Virus record (IMG/VR): IMGVR_UViG_3300021517_000002
Location: 1-44,730 of that record
DNA length: 44,730 nt
Origin: a virus
Reading direction: 5' to 3' (one strand)
This document shows positions 31,958 through 40,335 of the stretch, in pieces. Position 1 is the stretch's first letter, and every line of letters starts with the position of its first letter. The translations under genes and the position numbers were made by a program. The notes below the pieces were generated by a model. It saw only the letters and a program-made list of their open reading frames with translations. It ran no database searches and was not told the DNA's origin.

Positions 31958-32530
31958 TCAGATTCCTTTCACTTTGGATGCATGCATATCAGCAGTATGA
32001 GTGAACAGAACTGTTTGATATTTCTTAATTGCCTTGTCATAAAATTCCCAATCCTTTGTTTCATAAGAACCCATGTGGTAACGAACACAAAGGATTTCTT
32101 CTTCTGTTAATTGCATATGTTGGGAAAGCATCATCACCGATTTGTCACCATGACCAGGAATCACAATATCTTTACTATATTCAAAGTGGAATTCTTCACC
32201 CTGTGGTTCATCCATTCCAAAGTAGTGAACACCTTCAACATCAACAACCTTTACATATTGGTCAATTTTACAAAGGTCATGCAGCATTCCAACAATATAA
32301 GGTGACCGTTCATTTTGCCATTTAAGACCAAACTTTTCAGTCATTTCAACCAGTGATTCAGTAACCGCATGACTATGATCATAAAGACCACCGATATAAT
32401 CACCATGATATTTTCGTGAAGCAGGAGCAGTAAAGAAACCGTTTTGAATTAACCACTGATAAAATTCTTTACTGATGTAAGGGTGCATTAAACCATAAAA
32501 TTCTTCAATTCGTTGTGCTGTTGTTTTCAT
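31958..32530 (-). CDS. HD-domain phosphohydrolase
   Basis: 190 residues from MKTTAQRIEE; ATG 32530 follows AAAGGATGATG (frame open to 32554). HD-type motifs: GGLYDHSHAVTESL (H), GMLHDLCKID (HD), HGDKSVMMLSQHMQLTEEE and THTADMHASK (late Asp). These metal enzymes cleave nucleotides or oligonucleotides; in phages they may act on signalling or modified nucleotides. Overlaps the upstream gene by 26 bases. Confidence 0.85.
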   Translation of the reverse strand: MKTTAQRIEEFYGLMHPYISKEFYQWLIQNGFFTAPASRKYHGDYIGGLYDHSHAVTESLVEMTEKFGLKWQNERSPYIVGMLHDLCKIDQYVKVVDVEGVHYFGMDEPQGEEFHFEYSKDIVIPGHGDKSVMMLSQHMQLTEEEILCVRYHMGSYETKDWEFYDKAIKKYQTVLFTHTADMHASKVKGI

Positions 32531-32786
32531 TTTCATCATCCTTTTCTTCTTCAATTCTTACTGCTGATTCAGTTGCAAGGAAACAAGGTTGAACAGTTCT
32601 TCCCATGATGTATAAGTAAATCCGACCTGATTCCAATACCTGTTTCTTTTCGTTTTCATCTAATTCCCAAACTGTTTCAATTCCTGGTGTTACACCATCT
32701 TCACATAAATATCTTGTACCAGGTAAATCTTCACAACCTTCACCGACAAAAGTAATATTGCTTGTTTCTGTTTTTACTGGTTTCAT
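32505..32786 (-). CDS. Hypothetical phage protein, 93 residues
   Basis: Begins MKPVKTETSNITFVGEGCED and has an acidic C-terminus (EEEKDDENENN). The middle GIETVWELDENEKKQVLES then RIYLYIMGRTVQPCFL recalls small phage proteins next to HD or MazG enzymes. Unknown function; ribosome site AAGGAAGGAAT. Confidence 0.7.
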   Translation of the reverse strand: MKPVKTETSNITFVGEGCEDLPGTRYLCEDGVTPGIETVWELDENEKKQVLESGRIYLYIMGRTVQPCFLATESAVRIEEEKDDENENNSTTN

Positions 32787-32962
32787 TTAGTAGATTCCTT
32801 CCTTTTGACCTTGTTCTTATGTCCATTGATATGATTATCATGAACCAAGGCATAGTTTTGACCATTAAATTCAATTCTTGTTGGCACTCCATTTTTAGCT
32901 TTAATCACATGAACAACCGGGCGGAAACAATCACCTTTTTGACGTTGTTTAGGCTTTCTCAT
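32783..32962 (-). CDS. Hypothetical basic phage protein, 59 residues
   Basis: ATG 32962 follows GAAGGGGTG; the frame is open to 32980. Strongly basic (MRKPKQRQKGDCFRPVVHVI ... KNKVKRKESTK). May bind nucleic acid. Unknown function. Confidence 0.65.
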   Translation of the reverse strand: MRKPKQRQKGDCFRPVVHVIKAKNGVPTRIEFNGQNYALVHDNHINGHKNKVKRKESTK

Positions 32963-32976
32963 GAAATGACACCCCT

Positions 32977-33198
32977 TCAAAAACGTCTTTTAATGACAAT
33001 GTTTGACTTCTTACTTTTAATTGAAATTGAACCACTCACTTCAACCCCAATCAATTCAGCGAGTAAATAAATTCCTTGTATCAATTTACGAATATTCTTT
33101 TCTAAGATGTTTTCTTCTTTGGTGATGGATTTTAACGCTTCATAAGCTGTTGGATCAGGACTACCACTTGCATTAAATTTTGGATTTCTCCCTTTCAT
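32977..33198 (-). CDS. Hypothetical phage protein, 73 residues
   Basis: From MKGRNPKFNASGSPDPTAYE; ATG 33198 has GGAAAGTGATG upstream. The segment NPKFNASGSPDPTAYEALKS is conserved in small phage proteins of Firmicutes, no known role. Overlaps the 3' end of the DUF3789-like gene in another frame. Confidence 0.7.
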   Translation of the reverse strand: MKGRNPKFNASGSPDPTAYEALKSITKEENILEKNIRKLIQGIYLLAELIGVEVSGSISIKSKKSNIVIKRRF

Positions 33199-33289
33199 AA
33201 CGTTCATCACTTTCCTTTGCTATAAACATTAAACACATGATAACTACACCGAATATTCCACCTACCATGAAAGATAAGAAGTACCACAT
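33173..33289 (-). CDS. DUF3789-like single-pass membrane peptide, 38 residues
   Basis: ATG 33289 with GGTGAAATAAA upstream; stop 33175-33173. MWYFLSFMVGGIFGVVIMCL then MFIAKESDERYEREKSKI: one membrane helix and a charged tail, the DUF3789 pattern seen in Firmicutes phages. Unknown function. Confidence 0.75.
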   Translation of the reverse strand: MWYFLSFMVGGIFGVVIMCLMFIAKESDERYEREKSKI

Positions 33290-33290
33290 T

Positions 33291-33482
33291 TTATTTCACC
33301 TTCAACGGAATATACATTTCATCTGTGACCACCGTTGCACCTGTTGATTCAATTATTACTTTAGAATGGGGATGATAGTTTTCAAGTAACCATTTTTGTA
33401 CTGGTTTAACAAGTTCAGCGAACTGTTCAATTTTGTCGAACCTTTCATCTGTTAACATAGGAATTTTTTCAGATTCAGTCAT
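33291..33482 (-). CDS. Hypothetical phage protein, 63 residues
   Basis: Begins MTESEKIPMLTDERFDKIEQ and contains VKPVQKWLLENYHPHSKVII. Resembles short early proteins of Bacillus and Listeria phages; unknown role. Eight-base overlap with the MazG-like gene. Confidence 0.7.
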   Translation of the reverse strand: MTESEKIPMLTDERFDKIEQFAELVKPVQKWLLENYHPHSKVIIESTGATVVTDEMYIPLKVK

Positions 33483-33813
33483 TATTTAAGTCACCCTTTC
33501 GGTTTATAGATTTATCAGCAGCGAAACCATCAGGGTATCTTTCCTTTAATTTATCTATGTTTTTCTGCATAACTGTTTCCAGGTCAACATCTAGACCTTT
33601 CGCTAATATTGCAACATACCAACAAACATCACCGAGTTCATTAATGACCTGTTCTTTATCGAATTCATGACCTTGGAATAATGATTTCTTAACATGATCA
33701 GATACTTCACCAGTTTCACCACATAACCCAAGGATTCCATTAAGTATTAAATCCTCTGACATTTCACTATTAGATGTTCTTAATGCTAAAGCCTGGTATT
33801 CATTAATTTCCAT
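33475..33813 (-). CDS. MazG-like nucleotide pyrophosphohydrolase
   Basis: 112 residues. ILGLCGETGEVSDHVKKSLF and NELGDVCWYVAILAKGLDV give the paired ExxE/ExxD metal motifs of the all-alpha NTP pyrophosphatases (MazG). It hydrolyses NTPs or dNTPs to monophosphate and may clear modified nucleotides or alarmones. Clustered with the DUF1599-like protein and HD enzyme. Confidence 0.87.
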   Translation of the reverse strand: MEINEYQALALRTSNSEMSEDLILNGILGLCGETGEVSDHVKKSLFQGHEFDKEQVINELGDVCWYVAILAKGLDVDLETVMQKNIDKLKERYPDGFAADKSINRKGDLNND

Positions 33814-34081
33814 TTGTAATCTTCCTTTCGACTAATTCCATAATACAGTAATTTGCTAAATCCATTAGGGTATCATCAATACTTTCTTCCATAACAAGCT
33901 GTTCCTTACCATCAAGTAAGGTTTTCAGCCTGCTATATTTGTCATACACCCTAACCAGGATTGCATTAGGAATTTCATTTCTTAACTTTGCAAAGGAATC
34001 ACCGTAATCATGATTTTTCCTTTCATAAACATCATTAAGTATTTTGCAAATTTCTTGATGTTTTTGTATTTTATCTTGCAA
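33803..34081 (-). CDS. DUF1599-like nucleotide-associated protein
   Basis: 92 residues if TTG 34081 is used (AAGGGGTG six bases upstream); the frame is open to 34156, with ATG at 34111, overlapping the methyltransferase gene. ERKNHDYGDSFAKLRNEIPN with LVRVYDKYSRLKTLLDG and DDTLMDLANYCIMEL matches DUF1599, often found beside thymidylate or MazG enzymes. Probably acts on nucleotides. Confidence 0.7.
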   Translation of the reverse strand: MQDKIQKHQEICKILNDVYERKNHDYGDSFAKLRNEIPNAILVRVYDKYSRLKTLLDGKEQLVMEESIDDTLMDLANYCIMELVERKITNGN

Positions 34082-34094
34082 TGATTTCACCCCT

Positions 34095-34583
34095 TCACAC
34101 CCAAATTTCATTATCTTGATCGAAAATCTGACAAAATATTTCTTCCAGTACATCAACTACTATTGAATTTCCTGCTTGTTTATAAAGTTGTGTTTTAGAA
34201 ATACCATTTTCATTCAAAATATCAATATCTGAATCTGAAAATCCCATTAATCTTAAATACTCTTTTGGTGTCATTTTTCTAACTCTATTTTTCAATATAA
34301 CCGCCTGTTGTGGGGAAGTAGTGACAGTTTGCGCAACAGATTTTCCAACCCTACCCCTTCTAGTATTTGAATTTGGATGTTCAAGATTGATAGAATCACC
34401 CGTTTCAGCTATCGCATAACCTTGCTTGGTTGCTTCTCTAATTAATATTTTCACCTCACGTCCTCCCCCGGTTACCGTTTTAATTGTTGGTGATATACCC
34501 TCAACTCCATATACACGGTTCATTTGGTCATTTCCATAATGATTTAAGTTCGCTTCCTGTATTATTCTCTTGTCTTTATTCAT
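34095..34583 (-). CDS. Cytosine-5 DNA methyltransferase, C-terminal part (motifs IX-X)
   Basis: 162 residues. The ATG overlaps the upstream stop (TAATG). Contains repeated target-recognition strands (GISPTIKTVTGGGREVKILI, SVAQTVTTSPQQAVIL), motif IX (RKMTPKEYLRLMGFSDSDID) and motif X (QLYKQAGNSIVVDVLEEIF). The catalytic half is in the upstream gene, so the enzyme is split inside its recognition domain. Two-subunit m5C methyltransferases exist (M.AquI), so a working heterodimer is possible; a broken gene is the alternative. Confidence 0.85.
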   Translation of the reverse strand: MNKDKRIIQEANLNHYGNDQMNRVYGVEGISPTIKTVTGGGREVKILIREATKQGYAIAETGDSINLEHPNSNTRRGRVGKSVAQTVTTSPQQAVILKNRVRKMTPKEYLRLMGFSDSDIDILNENGISKTQLYKQAGNSIVVDVLEEIFCQIFDQDNEIWV

Positions 34584-35341
34584 TACAGTACCTCAACACA
34601 TTTGGGGTCTTTATAATCTCTTGCTAACAATGTTTGACAAACCCCTCCCCCTTGAATGAGTGTTTTCTCTTGATTGAAGTTGCTATACCTTATCTTGTTA
34701 ATTTTTTCATCTGATAAGAAATAGCTTTCATCAACTTCATCTTCCAACATATCTTTCAAGGTCTTTTTAAGTTCAAAAGGTGTAGGGAATTCAAACATAT
34801 TATTATCAATATCTTTCCTAATGGATATGATAAAAACCCTTTCCCTGTTTTGCGGGATTCCATAATCTTTGGCATTCAGAATTTGATAATAATTGTTATA
34901 ACCCGCCTGATCTAATGAATCTAAAACTATATTGAATTGTTTTTCAAATCTCTTACTGGTAAGATTCTTCACATTCTCCGCAATAGCAATCTTTGGTTGT
35001 GTGTGTGTGTGTGTGATAATTCTTAATGCATCAAAGAATAAACCACTTCTTGTTTTCGTACCATCTTCATTAAATAAACCTTTTTGATGACCTGCTAAAG
35101 ATATATCTTGACATGGGAAACCATATGTTATTAAATCAATACCTTTAGGAAGGGATGTTTCATCTACTTTGGTAATGTCACCAAGGTTCTTTGATTCAGG
35201 TACATTATGAATTAGTGAATATGCCTTGGAAGCATACTTGTCAAACTCACAATAATTTACTAAGTCATATTTTACTTTCAAGTTATTCAGTGCCTTTTCA
35301 AATGCACCTATTCCACTGAATAGACTTAATAATTTCAACAA
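34583..35341 (-). CDS. Cytosine-5 DNA methyltransferase, N-terminal catalytic part
   Basis: 252 residues. Motif I LFSGIGAFEKAL (7-18), catalytic PCQ with Cys77 (PCQDIS), ENVKN (122-126), QNRERVF (164-170). It ends within the recognition domain (QTLLARDYKDPK). A (TG)9 dinucleotide tract encodes THTHT at about 110-114. No partner endonuclease is seen, so it is probably a solitary methyltransferase protecting phage DNA from host restriction or altering regulation. Confidence 0.88.
   Translation of the reverse strand: MLKLLSLFSGIGAFEKALNNLKVKYDLVNYCEFDKYASKAYSLIHNVPESKNLGDITKVDETSLPKGIDLITYGFPCQDISLAGHQKGLFNEDGTKTRSGLFFDALRIITHTHTQPKIAIAENVKNLTSKRFEKQFNIVLDSLDQAGYNNYYQILNAKDYGIPQNRERVFIISIRKDIDNNMFEFPTPFELKKTLKDMLEDEVDESYFLSDEKINKIRYSNFNQEKTLIQGGGVCQTLLARDYKDPKCVEVL
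34998..35015. repeat. (TG)9 dinucleotide microsatellite in methyltransferase
   Basis: 18 bp of pure TG/CA within the catalytic half. A change of one unit would shift the frame. Candidate phase-variation tract. Confidence 0.85.
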
Positions 35342-35354
35342 TTAATCCACTCCT

Positions 35355-37238
35355 TTACTCTGAAACAAAAACCCTTGATTTTTTTCCATTAACCCTTTTA
35401 TCTACAATTGTAAATTTAAAGTGCTTCTTAACCTCTTTAGAGAAAACAATGTTGGACATTGCTTGTAAACTATTAGCTAAACAATATTCTTGATATTTTC
35501 TATAAACTAGATTAGTAGGTTCATTTTCAATTTCATCCTTATCAATCTCTTTAAAGAATCCAAGAATAGGATTGTTGTTTTCTTCATATTCTTCAAGTTC
35601 TTTTTGAACTTGTTCACTTTCAGTGAACTGTCTTGAAATAAGAACTCTTTTTAACCCTTGAATACCAAGTTGAACAAGATATTCAATAGATTCCTGTGTT
35701 CTTAACTTGTCACCAATGAACGGTACATAATCAGGATCACTGGAACTAAACTTTGCATTGAATGGAACGATTATCAGCCTTCTTAATATGGCTGATGAAT
35801 CCCTTCCTTTCCCGATTCTAGGAATATTGTTTGCTGAAAATAATAGTTTCACATATGGTTCAAATTCAAACTTTGGTTGACCTTTTTGTTCAGCATCTAT
35901 GGTTTCACCAGTAACTATTTTTTTGAAGTCTGCTGCATCCGTAATAAATTCATCTGAAATATCGTCACCAATGTTTGCAAGCTTTCCAAAAATCATGACT
36001 GTACTGAACCGATCATTTAACTTTTTCAAATCAAGTGCCGAAACATTTCTTCTTCCAAGCATGGTTTTCAGCATATTCAGGAATGTTGATTTTCCGTTAC
36101 TACCCGAACCAGTTAAAATGAATGCTTTACCCAATTCATTTCTTCTGAACATGGTATAACCAACCATTTCTTCAAGCAACATTCTTATTTTTTCATCATG
36201 AACTGCAATTCTGTTCAAAGTATCATCAGTTAATTTTGAATAGGCATTAGGGTTATAATCCCAATCAATTTTATTGGTGATAATATGTTCATGCGAAAAT
36301 GGAATAAAGGTATCATCATGAATATTTAATAATCCATTCCTAAAGGCAATCCAATTTGCATCTGTTGCAGGTGTATTTTCACGAATTAATATGTCCAGGT
36401 ATGCCAGGACTTCTGCCCTTTTTGCTCTATTCAATTGGGGAATATGTCGTATCATTTCAGCTTCAATTTCAGCCTGTCCACTTACATAAATTCCATCTTT
36501 GTATAAATGAAGCTGATTATTAATCCTTATAATGTGGTGATTGTTTTTTAAAAACACTGCAAACTTATCGAAAAGGAAGGTATTTCCCTTGAAAAAGATA
36601 GGCTTTGAGAAAGCATCATCCCTAAGGATCACTTCAATTTCATCTTCTGATAACGGTTCTTTTAATACATATTCATTTATTAATCGGATGGTTTCCCTAG
36701 ATTCATCCACTGAAAAATCATTGGATTGTAAAGTTAAAATGTAGTTGAACAATGCCTGATTTCTTCCGTCACCTGCATTCATATCCAGGAAATCCATACT
36801 TGTCTTTATAGGAAACAACCATTTTGGAAGTTCTTGTGGATCTTCACCCTCAACAGCATCATAAAGAATGGTTCTTTCTTTATTTTTAAACTTTAAAATG
36901 GAATAAGAGTTTCTTTTCCCAAGTTTAATGTCTGATTTAATGCCAAGTGCAAGTGATGCCTTAGTTCTATTCCGTTCCACACCTTCATTTTTGAACAGAA
37001 AGTGCTTCCCCCTAGTAGTTTCATACACTCTACATTGAAGCTGCATATCTTGAACAATTTTGAACAATATTTCACTTTGTTCAAAGTCATCAACGTCAAT
37101 CAGAATAGTGTCTGTTGCTAATATTCCAGCAAATTCAGGCAGTGATTGCACTTGTTCATAGGATTTTAAATCCGTTCTACCTTTAAATTCCTCTATGCAT
37201 TTTTTATTTTTGGTTTCAACATATCCTTTGAAAAACAA
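35355..37238 (-). CDS. Primase-helicase (prim-pol + D5/SF3 helicase)
   Basis: 627 residues; TTG start at 37238 with AGGCGGTGATTG upstream. N-terminal primase-polymerase-like domain: LIDVDDFE (47-53) and TTRGKHFLFK (74-83). D5_N linker, then SF3/D5 helicase: Walker A GSGSNGKST (377-385), GDDISDEFITD, LLFSANNIPRIGKGRDSSA and RRLIIVPF. The acidic C-terminal part ends in a winged-helix-like region. It unwinds and primes DNA for the adjacent DNA polymerase. A rare start and compact spacing are the only oddities. Confidence 0.9.
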   Translation of the reverse strand: MFFKGYVETKNKKCIEEFKGRTDLKSYEQVQSLPEFAGILATDTILIDVDDFEQSEILFKIVQDMQLQCRVYETTRGKHFLFKNEGVERNRTKASLALGIKSDIKLGKRNSYSILKFKNKERTILYDAVEGEDPQELPKWLFPIKTSMDFLDMNAGDGRNQALFNYILTLQSNDFSVDESRETIRLINEYVLKEPLSEDEIEVILRDDAFSKPIFFKGNTFLFDKFAVFLKNNHHIIRINNQLHLYKDGIYVSGQAEIEAEMIRHIPQLNRAKRAEVLAYLDILIRENTPATDANWIAFRNGLLNIHDDTFIPFSHEHIITNKIDWDYNPNAYSKLTDDTLNRIAVHDEKIRMLLEEMVGYTMFRRNELGKAFILTGSGSNGKSTFLNMLKTMLGRRNVSALDLKKLNDRFSTVMIFGKLANIGDDISDEFITDAADFKKIVTGETIDAEQKGQPKFEFEPYVKLLFSANNIPRIGKGRDSSAILRRLIIVPFNAKFSSSDPDYVPFIGDKLRTQESIEYLVQLGIQGLKRVLISRQFTESEQVQKELEEYEENNNPILGFFKEIDKDEIENEPTNLVYRKYQEYCLANSLQAMSNIVFSKEVKKHFKFTIVDKRVNGKKSRVFVSE

Positions 37239-37279
37239 TTCTCAATCACCGCCTGTCTACTATGTTTTTTCTACTGGTT

Positions 37280-39010
37280 TTACACCACACCGAAATCAGT
37301 CAATCTTTTCAATGCAAAATTAATGTACCATTGTTTATCCAACTTCTTTGGTACTTTAACCCCATTCACTTCATCATTGTAAATGAAGCAATTTTCAGGG
37401 GAATTAGGTATTTTTGCAGGTCTACCCGTTGTAGCATGAACTTTTACAACACCTTTATCAGATTCCAATTTTGAAGCAAATATTCTAATGCATTTTTCAA
37501 ATACTTCTTGATCACCATGAAGAATGGTTGTATATTTTCCGCTTATCTTTGAAACCAGTTGGAATTCTTTCAATTCATTGCATTGATTTACCGTTTGTTC
37601 AACTGGAATATCATGAACCATATAATTGATTAGTGCCTTATTTAGAATTGGAAGGTCATAATCCAAGTTGTTTAGTTTCTTTACATATCCACCCTTGGAT
37701 TTGTATTTTCCGTCTGCATCAATGACAATATAATTGTTTACATCCTTTTGGAAAACCCTTCTGAATTCTTCAAATTCAAGAACAAGGCCTGTTCTTTGTT
37801 CCCACTCATAAGCAATATCATCAATCAAATCATAATCTTCATAACGGTTCATTTTTATCAGTACACCATCCGTATTGGATTGGATAATCTGACAATGTGG
37901 TTCAAGCTTTTCGACTAAATCAAGCAATAATAATTGACCATATACACAAACCCTATTTGCTTGTCTTGGGTCAAACAACTGATTGTTTTTGTCCTTCATT
38001 GCCCCATATGTACCATTCAGAACAAGTTTCAATGGTAAATCTAAAGGGTTCTTTTCTACTTTATATTTCAATCGTTGATGATAAATTTCTTCATATTTCT
38101 TTTGGTCTTTCATATTTCTACTACCAAGATCATACTGAATCATCAGTGATGGATATAGGGAAGCAACATCCATGTTCAGGTAATAACCTTCACCATGATA
38201 TTTGTCTATTGCTCCATGAACACCGCCCCATCCAAAGACATGCGGAACACCTGCAACCATAATATCCAGTTGATTCTTCTTTGACTTTTTATCATCAGGA
38301 TTGATATTGTATTTTCTGTTTTCAGGGTTGGCATACCAGTCAACCACTTCTTTATATTTTTCAATTTTCATTGTGGAAGGAAAATCAATATTAAATTCAT
38401 CGTTACGATCCACTTTATTTGCATCTAGTATGATGGATGATAGTTGAACTTTCGTTTTAGATAAAAGAAATAAGTCCAATGGTTTTCCTTCACATGCAAT
38501 TTTCACTAAACCCATGTGTGCTTCAAAGTCATCTTTCCGTTCCAGGAACACTTCAACTGTTTGTTGCACATCATGTCTACAATATTTGACCGTTTCTTCA
38601 ATCTCTTTTTCAGTTAATTTTCTATCAATATCGAAAGGAACACTTGATTCCCTTATGTCATTCCCCATGAACCCTTCAAAGGTTTTTAATCCTCTATCAA
38701 TGTTGGTCATAACATCATAGTTTATTAGTTTCACATTCCGAAGTAATGAAGAAAATTTCCATCCTGGATTACCTTTAACAATGATGTAATCATTTATTTT
38801 TTTAGGGTCAAATCCACAAAGAATACCTTTGAAAATATATTGGTCATAATGCCTGGAATTAAAACCAACCCATATTTCATTCACATTTTCTTTATGAACT
38901 CTTTCCAGTTCATCAGGATCATTAATGATGACATGTTCTTTTTTCTTCATCATGTCAATAATGACAACCATCCAATTTTCTTTAAAAACCTCAAAGTCAT
39001 AAAACAGCAT
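37280..39010 (-). CDS. Compact family B-type DNA polymerase
   Basis: 576 residues from MLFYDFEVFK (ATG 39010, GGTGAAC upstream; frame open to 39040). Exonuclease: ExoI YDFEVF (Asp5/Glu7), ExoII WVGFNSRHYD, ExoIII YCRHDVQQT. Polymerase: motif A DVASLYPSLMI, motif B LKLVLNGTYGAMKD, motif C SNTDGVLIKM (TDG in place of the usual DTD). No family A motifs. Short for the family, as in several Gram-positive phages. Works with the primase-helicase and DUF669 protein. Its start overlaps the coiled-coil gene. Confidence 0.9.
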   Translation of the reverse strand: MLFYDFEVFKENWMVVIIDMMKKKEHVIINDPDELERVHKENVNEIWVGFNSRHYDQYIFKGILCGFDPKKINDYIIVKGNPGWKFSSLLRNVKLINYDVMTNIDRGLKTFEGFMGNDIRESSVPFDIDRKLTEKEIEETVKYCRHDVQQTVEVFLERKDDFEAHMGLVKIACEGKPLDLFLLSKTKVQLSSIILDANKVDRNDEFNIDFPSTMKIEKYKEVVDWYANPENRKYNINPDDKKSKKNQLDIMVAGVPHVFGWGGVHGAIDKYHGEGYYLNMDVASLYPSLMIQYDLGSRNMKDQKKYEEIYHQRLKYKVEKNPLDLPLKLVLNGTYGAMKDKNNQLFDPRQANRVCVYGQLLLLDLVEKLEPHCQIIQSNTDGVLIKMNRYEDYDLIDDIAYEWEQRTGLVLEFEEFRRVFQKDVNNYIVIDADGKYKSKGGYVKKLNNLDYDLPILNKALINYMVHDIPVEQTVNQCNELKEFQLVSKISGKYTTILHGDQEVFEKCIRIFASKLESDKGVVKVHATTGRPAKIPNSPENCFIYNDEVNGVKVPKKLDKQWYINFALKRLTDFGVV

Positions 39011-39389
39011 AAAGTTCACCATCCTGAATCTTGCTAACATCAGGGAAATGACTTGTTATATCTTCAAGTGTTAGCATTCCTTTACTGACCTTGTTTGAAT
39101 AGTTAATGACTAACTGACCGTCTTTCACTTCTTGGGAAATGTTAAATCCCTTTAACTTTTTGATGAAGCGTTCATACAATTTAAAATTAATGACAATTCC
39201 ATCAATCTTGACTGGATGCATTGCAGCCTTTCTAAATCTATGAACATACCATTCAAGTGAATTAATTTGACGTTCAACCTTATTGATATATTGAACATCT
39301 GCTTTTTCTTTTATTAGTTTTTTAAGACTAACCTTCAAGACTTTTATTTCAGCCTTTTTTACTTTCAAAAGTTCATCTAAAGCATCCAT
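38997..39389 (-). CDS. Hypothetical coiled-coil protein in replication module
   Basis: 130 residues. N-terminal charged coiled coil (about 5-55, LKVKKAEIKVLKVSLKKLIK), then a small beta-containing domain (IDGIVINFKLYERFIKKLKG). Translationally linked to the polymerase gene (overlap). Family unknown; may be a replication accessory. Confidence 0.7.
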   Translation of the reverse strand: MDALDELLKVKKAEIKVLKVSLKKLIKEKADVQYINKVERQINSLEWYVHRFRKAAMHPVKIDGIVINFKLYERFIKKLKGFNISQEVKDGQLVINYSNKVSKGMLTLEDITSHFPDVSKIQDGELYAVL

Positions 39390-39415
39390 TTTATTCCCTC
39401 CAATGCTTTTATGAA

Positions 39416-39440
39416 GAAGGGAAGTGTAATACTTCCCTTC
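39416..39440. terminator. Hairpin between DUF669 gene and coiled-coil gene
   Basis: GAAGGGAAGT / ACTTCCCTTC, 10-bp perfect stem, 5-nt loop. Poor T-run on the minus strand; may stabilise mRNA or attenuate. Confidence 0.45.
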
Positions 39441-39449
39441 AATTTTTAA

Positions 39450-39905
39450 TTAAGCAATTTCAAAAACATCAGTAATTTCGTATGTGCTGAAATCCTTTTT
39501 ACCTTTTGCATATTTCAGACCAAATTCAAGTTCACCATCAATTTCTTCCATAACATCCATCAATAGGTTTCCGTACTGCTTGTACGTTTGGAATTCAATA
39601 TTTTGTTCAGTGTCCATTGATCTAAGCAGTTCATTTACAATGTGAATTTGGAAGCCTTGTGTGATTACCTGATTGAAGAAAATCAAGCTGCCCTTAAAAT
39701 CACCGCTAACAACTTTGAACCAAATTGAAACCATTGGATCACCTTTTTTGGAAGCAACTAATTCCATTTTGTTGACTGAAACTTCATATTCACCATGTGG
39801 AACTTCTTTGAAACTACCAGTTCCATTTTCCGCTGCTTCTTTTACATCACCTGCAAGACCTTCTGTATCAATTGCGTTATCAAATTTATCCCAAATATTT
39901 GCCAT
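39450..39905 (-). CDS. DUF669 ssDNA-binding-like replication protein
   Basis: 151 residues; ribosome site AAAGGTGAA. VPHGEYEVSVNKMELVASKK and GDPMVSIWFKVVSGDFKGSL, plus IFFNQVITQGFQIHIVNELL, are the DUF669 pattern. DUF669 proteins occur next to Sak/RecA-like recombinases and probably act as phage SSB. It follows the nuclease-ATPase and RyR genes. Confidence 0.85.
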   Translation of the reverse strand: MANIWDKFDNAIDTEGLAGDVKEAAENGTGSFKEVPHGEYEVSVNKMELVASKKGDPMVSIWFKVVSGDFKGSLIFFNQVITQGFQIHIVNELLRSMDTEQNIEFQTYKQYGNLLMDVMEEIDGELEFGLKYAKGKKDFSTYEITDVFEIA

Positions 39906-39950
39906 GTTAATTCACCTTTTACCTTTCAGTTTTTTGAATTTTTTATTTTA

Positions 39951-39985
39951 GTTCACTTATTCAAAAATGAATTGAATAAGTGAAC
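39951..39985. terminator. 14-bp perfect hairpin upstream of the DUF669 gene
   Basis: GTTCACTTATTCAA / TTGAATAAGTGAAC with a 7-nt loop, between the RyR gene stop (39998) and the DUF669 start. No T-run on either side. Could be an attenuator, RNA-processing site or protein-binding palindrome. Confidence 0.5.
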
Positions 39986-39997
39986 ATTGAATGAATA

Positions 39998-40333
39998 TTA
40001 CTTAAATGAATCTACAACTGCCTTGAATAAAGCATCCTTTACCCGTTGGAACTTTGGAAGTTCATCATATCTTTTGATGCAAGGGTGTGTTTTCAATTCA
40101 GGGTTCTTTTCTTTACCATAAACCCATCCTTCTTCAAGTTTCTGTTTCAACCAGTTTTCATGTGACATTTCAGGTGTAACATCATTTTCTAAATGGTACT
40201 GAACACCATTAATTGCACTGGATTTTTGCCATTCAGGTGCATCTTCCCAAGTTGGCTGTGAGAAATCATTTTGACTTTCACAATATGCCTTATTGACGTT
40301 GTGACAAATTTTAGCGATCAATTCAGTATTCAT
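39998..40333 (-). CDS. RyR-domain phage protein
   Basis: 111 residues; ribosome site GAGGTGAA. The C-terminal SHENWLKQKLEEGWVYGKEK then PELKTHPCIKRYDELPKFQ is the RyR domain found in ryanodine receptors and many phage proteins. N-terminal helix similar to early proteins with AKICHNVNKAYCE. Function in phages unknown; possibly ligand or protein binding. Confidence 0.87.
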   Translation of the reverse strand: MNTELIAKICHNVNKAYCESQNDFSQPTWEDAPEWQKSSAINGVQYHLENDVTPEMSHENWLKQKLEEGWVYGKEKNPELKTHPCIKRYDELPKFQRVKDALFKAVVDSFK

Positions 40334-40335
40334 TA

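Noticed and set aside
31771-32325. Plus-strand frames opposite the HD-domain gene
   Set aside because: Antisense to well-supported minus-strand genes with domain motifs.
34095-35341. Methyltransferase split as a sequencing frameshift
   Set aside because: Not fully excluded, but the TAATG overlap and the ATG start fit translational coupling used elsewhere in this genome, so I kept it as two genes.
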